Shown here piece by piece: positions 13,136-24,521 of a stretch of DNA of 64,000 nt. The notes below the pieces were generated by a model that saw nothing but the letters and a program-made list of their open reading frames with translations, did not search any database and was not told the DNA's origin. The stretch covers positions 231,965-295,964 of the forward strand of contig JAVKOQ010000035.1 of NCBI GenBank assembly GCA_031835245.1, written 5' to 3'. Each line of letters opens with the position of its first letter. Within the stretch, counting starts at the first letter, position 1. The stretch comes from Balamuthia mandrillaris (Eukaryota > Discosea > Longamoebia > Balamuthiidae). The position numbers were made by a program, and so were the translations under genes.

Positions 13136-13502
13136 TCTGTTATTGAAAGCTGCTTTGCCTCCATCCTTTTCTCTGAGTTGGCAAATCAAATGGGTGTGGT
13201 GGCTGTTAGCAGCAAGAGAGGAGAGGTTGGAGGAAGCCAGGAAGGAGGAAATGGTGACGATAATAAAATAAAATGGATTGGAAGAGAATAGTGTACAAAC
13301 TTCCGGTCAGACGAACGTAAGGAAGAGGGGGGAATGAACAGCAGAAACAAAAAACAAAAATAAATAGAATAAAGATGGAGGAAGGGATGCGCCGAAGCGA
13401 GTGAGTGAAGGTGTGTTGAGCAACATCAGCCGTTGGCACTCTCCCTCCAAAGGTTGAGCGTGGTGAGATGGCTGCGGTGAGGGTGTGGAAAAAAAGAGGT
13501 GC
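13136..13502. other. convergent 3' intergenic region
   Basis: Lies between the HARS stop and the G-alpha stop. AATAAA-like signals on the plus strand at about 13260-13275 fit HARS polyadenylation. No gene is seen. Confidence 0.5.
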
Positions 13503-14931
13503 TCAAAAGAGGTCGTCCAGCACCTTCTTGAGTATAGTCTCGCGTACAGCCTTGAATACAAACTCGACGTTCTCCGTGTTGATTGCGATGGTAAAATGTG
13601 TGTAAATAACATGAGGGGAGGTGTTCATCTCGAGAAAGCGTGCTTTGATAAAAGCGCAGGCCGCATCAAAATCTTTTCCTCCTACACCGCCAGGCAATAA
13701 AGGTTAGGGTGGCTTCATCATCAAAACAACACAAGAAAGAAAAAAGAAAGATTTACCAGTGTAGTTGGGAAAAGTAACGCGTAGATCAACTCGTTGTATC
13801 TTTTCTTTGAAGAGATCGATCTTGTTGAGGAAGAGAATGAAAGATGTCTCCATGAACCAAGGGCTGTTGCAGATTTCGTCAAAGAGAAGCAAAGACTCCT
13901 TCATTCGGTTTTGCTGATCATCCTCTCGCAACGTTTGATCATACTCGCTCATGGCCACACAGAACACAACAGCAGTAACGCAATCGAAGCAATGAATCCA
14001 CTTTCGGCGTTCGCTTCTCTGTCCACCAACGTCTACCATCCGGAAGGAAATATCCTCAAATGTGAAGTCTGCCTCCTCAATACCGGTACTTCGTACACGC
14101 GCTCTCAACACGTCCTGTTCAGTAGGGCAGTAATCCTCGTCCAGAAAGCGTTCCACGTTGTCAAAGAAACTTCAAATAATAATAATAATGAAGAAAAGCT
14201 TAGTGAGACGACAGAGTAGGGGATACACAACACAAAGTAAAGGAGCTAATATGTACTAAGCAGCAGAGTCGTTAAGCTGATAAGCCCTATCTCGCATTTC
14301 GTAAGTCTGTTGGATAGCGTCATCCTTCCACAAGGCGGCAATATCCTTGCCAACCTCCTCCGTCCAGGAGTCGCCTGCTGCCGGTAGTTTTGCCAAATTC
14401 TCTGCACGGGTCTTTTTCCAATGTGCCATTTATTGTCAGCAGCAAGAACAATAACAAAGAACAAGAATGGAGCAACACGAAATAACAAAAATTAATAGTT
14501 ACCCTGTTCTCATCGGAGCTCATATCGATACCCAGCTTGGCAGCCGCGTTTACCAGAACCTTCATTTGGGTAATGCAGTTGCCATAGATCACAAACTTGT
14601 AGGCTAACAACTCTTCCGGTTTGAAGCCGCCGTCCAAGCTGATAATTTTCATCTGTTTAAAGATCGTAGACTTACCAGATTCTCCTGGCCCTGTTAGTTT
14701 TATTATGTTTTTTTTTATCGGTGAGATAAATCTGTTGAAGCAAAGGAAGTGGCAGAGAGAGGAAAGAGGAAGAGAGAGAGAGAGAGAGAGAGAGAGAAGG
14801 GTACCAAGTAGCAATAGTTTGACTTCCTCTTTCAACCGCTTTCTATCTTGGGAAATCTCCTCGTCGATGTCTTTGTTCTTCTTCTTGGCCATTTTCTCCT
14901 CAGCCGTCATTGAACCGAAGCAAGCCCCCAT
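13503..14931 (-). CDS. heterotrimeric G-protein alpha subunit (spliced)
   Basis: Membrane-associated signalling GTPase. The chosen start gives MGACFGS, a myristoylation plus palmitoylation signature; an upstream in-frame start would destroy it. G1 is GPGESGKST after a short first exon. The switch I region has [12 protein letters not shown] with the conserved Arg. Switch II is [12 protein letters not shown] with the catalytic Gln. G4 is NKID. The last exon gives [14 protein letters not shown], where most G-alpha proteins have TCATDT, so G5 is divergent. The tail KKVLDDLF has no Cys at -4, so it is not a typical pertussis-toxin substrate. At least five exons; one intron carries a GA repeat (CT on the sense strand). 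Subfamily is unassigned. Confidence 0.95.
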
Positions 14932-15351
14932 GGTCGTTGCTTTTCTTGTCCTTGCAGTTGTTCTTGTCCTTGCGTCTTTGTTTGTTTGAGTGGTCACCCC
15001 GATTAAAAATCTTTAGTTTTTTGCCCTCCCCTTTTACTGGTGCGCTCGGTCCCTTCCTAATAATGCTGATCCTTTCAGAAAGAAAACAACAACGCGGTAG
15101 TTGATGATAAGGCGGCTGAACCTAGCAGCAGCAAAGCAGCCCTTCTTTTTTGAAAAATCCAAAAAAAAAAAAAAAACCCAAACGAAGCCTTTTTGCTCGG
15201 AACCACAGCAGCAACAGCAGCACTGCACAATGATGGGGCAGGCAACACAACACAAAGATAGAAAAAAGCAGAGCTCTGCTGCCCTATTTTTTCCCCCCCT
15301 TTTTTTGATTTGGTAAATTAGGGGTAAGCCCTCAGTGGTTGATCGACCGAT
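14932..15351. other. intergenic region upstream of G-alpha
   Basis: About 420 bp between the G-alpha ATG and the stop of the UNG-fusion gene, both on the minus strand. It holds a poly-A run near 15159-15175 and no gene. It should contain the G-alpha promoter. Confidence 0.5.
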
Positions 15352-17169
15352 CTATTTTTGATTTCCCATTGGTTGCGTGCTTTCGGTGAAGCAAGATGAA
15401 ACCACTTTTGCTCCATGGCCCATTGGACAGTGGTTAGCCCAATGGCCTTGACCACCGCACTTGAAGCAGCCGTCTCTTCTTGGAGAGCTGCTGTTGGAGG
15501 CCTTGGAATTGCTCCAGGCATTACCGTTACCATTTCCATCTTCCCAGATGAACGTGTCGCATCGTTGAGACTCCTCCGAAATGGAACAGCGATAGAACCG
15601 GCGGCCCTGGTTTGGTCCTTCCTTCTTCACTGTAAATGATATACAGGCGATTCCATGGCCGGAACAAAGCGGCGCAAGTTGCTCTTCCGCTGAAGTGGGG
15701 GTTTGCCATTGCTGCTGGTGCTGCTGTTAGTCTGTGGGTGAGGAAGGACAACAAATAGAAGCGGTGTAATTACCCCGTTGTTGGTAGCTGCCCGTGGCCG
15801 CTTTGTGGATACACTGCCTGCCGTTGTGTTGTTAGGGCACTCCTTAGCCCAATGCCCCATTTGCCCACATGAAAAGCAACCAGTACTTGTTGCTGAGGAA
15901 GAACCACTGCCGGCATGCCCATCCCCTTCGCTGCTCTCTCGAACAGCAAAGGTATCTTGTATGGATCGCTTTTTACCACGAGGAAAAGAAGAAGCAGATG
16001 AAGAAGATGGAAGTGCTTTGTCAGGTACTGATGCGCTTGTAGAAGGTTGCTGGTTTGTGATGGCCTCCCAGCGTACAGGCGACATGGATTGGTCCTCCAG
16101 AATTTCGTTTGTCTTGGAGAAGTGTCTGCAACCAAAGAACCCCCTATCTGCTGACTTTGGGGAAGGGTGAGTCGCTGTCAGGATGTGATGCCTCTGCTCA
16201 TCTAGAAGGGCGGCTTTGGCTTGAGCAGATCTTCCCCAAAGGAGAAACACCACTCCTCTTTTGTGCTGGTTGATAGCTTTGATGGTGGCATCAGTGAAGA
16301 GTTCCCATCCTTGGTTAGCATGAGAGTTTGGTTCTCCTTGTCTGCATGTGTGGAGAGAAGAGACAATTCAAGAAAGAGGAAGCAGTTTAGACACAGAAGA
16401 TAATGCTCACCTTACGGTCAAGACTGTATTGAGCAGCAAGACGCCCTGTGCACCCCACTCTAGCAAATAGCCATGAGGAGGGCGTTTGAATGTTGGAATG
16501 TCATCCTCTAACTCTTTGTATATATTACAGAGGCTAGGAGGGACTTGCACTCCTTTGCGTACCGAAAAGCACATGCCATGTGCTTGGCCTGCCCTCACAT
16601 ATGGATCTTGGCCTGTGCATTATGCCATGTCAGAAAAGAAAGAAAGCAAGAAGACGACAAACGAAAATAACAAACCAGCATGAAAGAAGAATCAAAGGAG
16701 AACACAAAGCACGCAACACAAAAAATACCTATAATGACAACTTTGACGTTGTCGAAAGGGCACTGGTTATAAGCAGCGAAGATGTCTTCTGCAGGAGGAA
16801 ACACCACACCATCTCTTCTTTCCTTGTACAGGAAAGTGGCAAGAGCGGTCCAGTAGGGTTTGGTTAGCTCGTACTCTAAAACTTGTCGCCAAGAAGGTTC
16901 TTGAAGGTTGGCTTGCAGCCTGGTGGTTTGGATTTGCTTGAAACGCTCCAAAGCAGCCAACCTGTTTCTTTCAATAGTCTGTCGCTCTTCTTCTGTCAAC
17001 TCATCTTCCTCCTATCCTCAACAAAAAAAAAAAAAGAGAGTAAAATACGGTGAGAGGGGAGTGTGGGTGTCTCTACTCTCACGGAGATGCTTGAGCAACA
17101 AGAACAGCATACCGTTACGACAGCTGGTTGGGCGTCGCCTCCACTCCCCTCCTGTTTGGTGTTCTGCAT
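15352..17169 (-). CDS. UNG: uracil-DNA glycosylase fused to CCHC-GRF-CCHC zinc fingers
   Basis: Removes uracil from DNA to start base excision repair. Five exons join in frame to 494 codons: 17113-17169, 16729-17011, 16411-16612, 15774-16341 and 15352-15723. Family-1 UDG motifs are complete: GQDPY spanning exons 2/3, [50 protein letters not shown] (split by position, about residues 260-285). A Ser-rich linker leads to a CX2CX4HX4C knuckle ([14 protein letters not shown]). Exon 5 gives a GRF finger (PLCSGHG, then [15 protein letters not shown], then CDTFIWED) and a second knuckle ([14 protein letters not shown]). GRF fingers are known to bind single-stranded DNA in APE2, TOP3A and NEIL3. Fusion to UNG is unusual. 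The residue after GQDPY is Val rather than His. Confidence 0.92.
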
Positions 17170-17367
17170 TACTACGTTACCTCTTTTCTTTAAAAAAATT
17201 CTTGGAAATAATTAATTGGCAAAGAGGAACAAAATGTGTGTGCACTTTATTGTTGTGAGTCAAATACATTTTTGGCCACGGCACAAGAACAGCATCCCGG
17301 TTCGACCGTGATAGCAGGTTAGCTCCACTCGCCTCCTCGGTTGTCATGTGGTGTGTTTTTGCATCGA

Positions 17368-19785
<2,418 letters not shown>

Positions 19786-20177
19786 CTTTCCAATTCTTTT
19801 TTTTGTTTGCTGTCTTTCTTAGTATCCTACAACGTTTCAACAAACACTTTACAATGCCAACTGTACTCTTCCACTCGCAACGGTCGTCTATTCACGGGGC
19901 CGAGCTTCAATCCACTTTTTTTCTTGCTTTCTTTTTCACTTTCTTTTGTGGGGGAGCACTTTTTGTCGACAGAATGCGAGGAATGAAGCTCAAAGTTAGA
20001 AAGAGGAACGAAAGGCACGCAAAAAATCCAAGGAATGCAAGGCATGGCAAGAATGAGAAAAAGGCCAAACGAAAAAGCAAAGCAAAGCAAAGCAAAGCAA
20101 ACACCGCTAAAGCAAAGCAAAGCAAAGCAAAGCAAACACCGCTAAAGCATTTCACCAGTAGCACACCAAAGGCCGTC
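19786..20177. promoter_or_regulatory. divergent ELP3/XPF promoter region
   Basis: 392 bp between the two start codons. It contains the 35-bp tandem duplication at 20074-20143. An open frame continues upstream of the chosen XPF start through this repeat, so a Lys-rich XPF N-terminal extension cannot be excluded. Confidence 0.5.
20074..20143 (+). repeat. perfect 2 x 35-bp tandem repeat
   Basis: Each unit is five AAAGC pentamers followed by AAACACCGCT. The units 20074-20108 and 20109-20143 are identical, which implies recent duplication or active homogenisation. Confidence 0.95.
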
Positions 20178-23100
20178 ATGGTGCTCCCCTTTCAACGACA
20201 GATCTTGGAGGACATGTTGGAGGAGGATGGGCTGCTGGTGCTGGGCAGAGGACTGGGCTTGCACAAGATCGTGCTGAACTTCTTGAAGCTGCACTGCGTG
20301 CCCAACAACCTGGTCTTCCTGTTGAATACCAACCCGGCCGAGCAGGAGCTCTTCATAGAGGACTTGCGGTCAGAGGGCGTGTCTCGCCTTCCCATCGTGG
20401 TGAACACTGACTACAATGCGGCGGAGCGGACGGCCCTCTACCTGAAGGGAGGCGTCCTCTTTGTCTCCTCTCGCATCCTGATCGTTGACATGCTCAACAA
20501 GTGCGTGCCTTCCCACCTCATCACTGGCTTTCTGGTCAACCATGCCCAAAGGTAATGTCATGTTGTTATTTGCTAGTTTGCTTTCAACTTGGCAATGGTT
20601 GCTAACTAAAGGTCATTTTGTTTACAGAGTTTCGGAGACATCAATGGAAGCCTTCATCCTTCGACTCTTTCGCCAGTCCAATAAGGTTTCTGCTCTCTCT
20701 CTCTCTCTCTCTCTCTATCTGTGTACCTCTTGGCTGCATTTCTCATATTGTTCTTCTGCACCTTCTTCTTTCGTGTTGGAGAAAGACTGGCTTCATAAAA
20801 GCGTTTTCAGAGTCACCAGAGGCTTTCGCCTCGGGCTTCTGCAAGGTGGAGGCCATCATGAAGAACTTGTACGTGAAAAGGTTGTATCTGTGGCCAAGGT
20901 TCCACCTCACCGTGGCTGAGAGCCTGGAAAAGCATCAACCTGAGGTTATTGAATTGGAACAACCTCTCACCGACACCATGCAACAGATCCAAGAGGCTAT
21001 CGTCAAAGTCATGGAAGCCTGTTTACAGGAGCTCCGTAGCACTAACCAGGTACCACTATCAACATCATATGTTTGAGAGAGAAGAGAGAGAAAGGGAGAG
21101 AGAAGCAGAGACGGCGTAATTTAGAAACGGCTAACGCATGAACTCCAACAGCTGGACATTGAAGAACTTACGGTTGAGAATGGATTGTTCAAATCCTTTG
21201 ACACCATCATTCGCAACCAGTTGAGCCCTATTTGGCACAACACTGGACCTAAAACGAAGCAACTGGTGGCTGACTTACGGACCTTACGTAATTTATTGGA
21301 GTAGAGTCGCTCTCATCTCATTTAAGAAGTATCTTTGCGGTTTGAAACTATGCTGCTAACCATGCTCATGTCTGTATTAGCTTTCTGGTGAGCTATGACT
21401 GCGTCTCGTATAATAGATATCTGGAGACCCTATCTTCGCATCGTTTTGGGCCACACTCAGGATGGCTGTTCATGAATGCCACGTCCACTATATTCAAGGT
21501 CTGGTTTCTTTTTGCTTCGCTTTGAGAAATGAGATTAACTTCCGCTTATAGTTGGCAAAGAATAGAGTTTATAAGACCAAGCGTGCAAAACCTCCCAAAA
21601 AGAGGCAGCATGGGGGACAACCAAAGCGACAACAAAAGAAAATAAAGAGTACAGACAAAGAAAATAATAATAATCAGGACACAGAAGTTGGTACTGAGGC
21701 GAAAGAAAAAGACAAAGAAGAAGACAATGAAAAACGTACGTTTATGTTTTCGAGAATTTCGTGTTACTCAAGAGCGTATATGCATTGACTGTGATTGTCA
21801 CAGAAGAAATACGATATGAATTAGTGCTAGAGGAAAATCCCAAGTGGCAGTTGCTGTCAGAAATATTAGATGAGATAGAGCAAGAAAATCAAAAACGAAG
21901 TGCGTGTGCTTTTCTTTGCCATAACCACTCAACATTACATTCCCGTTGCTCAACTAAACTGTAACACTCTAGCTACAGGAGAACCTGGACGGATATTAAT
22001 AGCTGTAAAGGACGATAGAACATGCGCTCAGTTGCAAGAATACTTAACCTGTGGAGGACGGCCCATGTTGGAACGGTTATTCAAGTCCGATTGGCTTCGG
22101 AAGAAGTTCTATTCGTACGCACAACAGCCGTTCGTAGCGGGTGGTGGTGGTAATGGCGCTTCTACTTCTTACTATGGTGGCAAACGGACGAATCGTAGAA
22201 GGCGGTCAAGTGCTGGTTGGAGCTCCACTACCACAGGACAGCAAAAGAAAACGGAGGCTACCGGATCAGCTACCACATCGCCTTCTGCTTCGTTGGAAGA
22301 TTTTTTTCCTTCATCCACTCACGAAAATGAAGGCAGCAACAGCAGTCGCTTTCATGCAAAGAAAACAAAACGTAGCACCTCCCCTCAATCCTTTGCATCA
22401 GCATCCTATCGGTTCAACTTGGAGTCACTGCAAGACCGATTTTATGCCCAAGAGCCTTGCCAAACATCGGTGGCGGCTACCGAGGGCGAGTTTGATTTCT
22501 TTGATGGAATATTTGGCGTGCTAGAAATGCCTCACATTGTGGTTCACCCTCTCAGCGCTGACTGCCATCGATTATTGGACGATTTGCGGCCGAAGTTCGT
22601 TGTAGTTTATGACCCTGATACTCGTTTCATTCGCCAATTAGAGGTATATAAAGCAGATAATCCGGGCGTGCCTCTGCGCGTATACTTTATGAGATATGCC
22701 AAGTCTGTGGAGGAACAGAAGTACCTAAGCAGCCTTCGAAAAGAGAAGGAGGCATTTGAAAGGCTCATACGAGAAAAAGCTGTACGTGGAACACCTTTTT
22801 TCTCTGGCACTCTGTCTAACACCCATTTTATGTTGATTTGTTTTGTTTTTAAAAAGACAATGGCAATACCTGAGGACCAAGATGGTAAGTCTGAAGGGCT
22901 GAGAGCAGCCGATTTGTATGACCAAGACCCCCAAAGTACAAGAAAAGGTGGCCGCAAGTTGATACCATCAAGCAAAGGCAAGATATTAGTGGACAACAGA
23001 GAGTTTCGAAGTGCATTACCTTCCTTCCTTGATAAACGAGGATTCGAGGTGATACCTTGCCACCTGGAAGTTGGCGATTACATATTATCGCCAGATGTGT

Positions 23101-23815
23101 GCGTTGAAAGGAAGAGCATTTCGGATTTATTCGGCTCTATGTCTTCTGGTCGTCTATATAACCAGGTGGAAGCGATGTGCAGGAGATTCAAGATATTTGC
23201 TGTTCTCATCGAGTTTGATCAAGAGGAGGCTTTTGGCCTGCAATCGGAACAAGATATCGGACAGGAAATATCGCCCACAAGCATCTCTTCCAAACTAGTG
23301 CTCTTGACCTTACATTTTCCACAGCTTCGCTTCCTATGGTGTAGATCTCCACAGGCCAGCGCGGAGCTTTTTGAAGCTCTCAAAGTACCTTTTTTTACCT
23401 CCCTCTCAAATTCTCTCCTCTCCTCTCTCCCCTCTCCTTCCTCCAGGTTACACGGAACTGAACCTTCGATAACCACCTTTTAACAGGAAGGGCGAGAAGA
23501 ACCCGACTTGAACGATGTAAATTCAGCCATTGGAGAAGTAGAGGATATCGCCAGTTTAGCCCCAAAGGTACATTCAAAGATCGCACTCCTTTCTCTCGTT
23601 CTCGTTGTATGCTCACGCGGGTGCGATACAAACGTTTACAGGATTTTCTGAGACGGCTACCAGGTATCACCGATAAAAACTTTGAAAGGGTAGTAGAGCA
23701 GGTGCACTCCTTGCAAGACCTTAGCAGGATGAGCGAGCAGCAGCTGTGTGCATTGCTGGTGGACGCCGCCAACGCCAAAAAATTGTACCACTTTTTACGC
23801 AAAGAAAACAGTTGA
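20178..23815 (+). CDS. ERCC4: XPF/ERCC4 structure-specific endonuclease (spliced)
   Basis: Catalytic partner of ERCC1, cutting 5' of lesions in nucleotide excision repair and interstrand crosslink repair. The start MVLPFQRQ matches the family N-terminus. The helicase-like domain contains LLVLGRGLGLHK and SRILIVDML. Exon 2 runs 20628-20685, and later exons join in frame (for example donor gtagag after about 21301 restores LRNLL-D-FLVSYDC). A Lys-rich linker lies at 21552-21735. The nuclease core has VGDYILSPDVCVERKSISDL (split GD-X-ERKXXXD metal site). The C-terminal helix-hairpin-helix pair includes LRRLPGITDKNFERV and ANAKKLYHFL. Stop TGA at 23813-23815. Active-site residues are all present, so function is expected. 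Confidence 0.97.
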
Positions 23816-24170
23816 ACATGTTCGCTGCATCCTCTTGCCGCTCATCGTAATATCATGCTGTCTCGATGGCCCATGCCTAACCAACACCTCTTTCTTCTTC
23901 TTATTGCTTGCCCTCCCCCCAATGGATCCAATGCGTTGTTGGGTGGCACAGGGCAGCAAGCCGTTCATTCCAGTTCAGGAAAGGCAGCCGCAGAGAAAAG
24001 AGAGAGAGAGAGAGACCACAATTCAGCGAATGTTATTATGAGAAAATCAGCGGAAGAAGCGAAGCGACACCACCAACAATAACCCCTAACGGGAAGGGAA
24101 GGGAAGAGAGAAGAGCCGCTTGCTGCCTCAGCTGCCAAAAGGCTTTTTTTTTTTTTTGGAGTGTGTTACA
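23816..24170. other. XPF to TatD intergenic region
   Basis: 355 bp between two plus-strand genes. It has a GA run near 23998-24016 and a poly-T tract near 24144-24158 just before the next ATG. No gene is seen. Confidence 0.45.
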
Positions 24171-24486
24171 ATGGCCACAACTACAACCTCAAACGAGCAG
24201 AAGCAACCGCAGCAGGGGGAGGAGGCTGCAGCCGCCTCGGAGGGGTTAGGCGGGTCAGCGGCGGTTGTGGGAATAGCGGCCAACGCCGTTGGCTATGCTG
24301 ATGGAGAGGAGTGGGCCAAGAAGCGCAACAAAATGAGGGGTAAAGGCACCCCCCGCCAACTCCAGGTGCTCCGTGACCGCATTGAGGCACAAGCCGATAA
24401 AGTGCGAAGGATGAAGGGAGAGGAGGGCGAAGGCGAAAAGTGGAGGAAGAAGCGAGTGATGGACGCTATTTTTGATCTTGTTAGAG

Positions 24487-24521
<35 letters not shown>

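Noticed and set aside
17169-17350. N-terminal extension of UNG from an upstream ATG near 17347
   Set aside because: An in-frame TAA lies before the UNG ATG, and no splice restores the frame.
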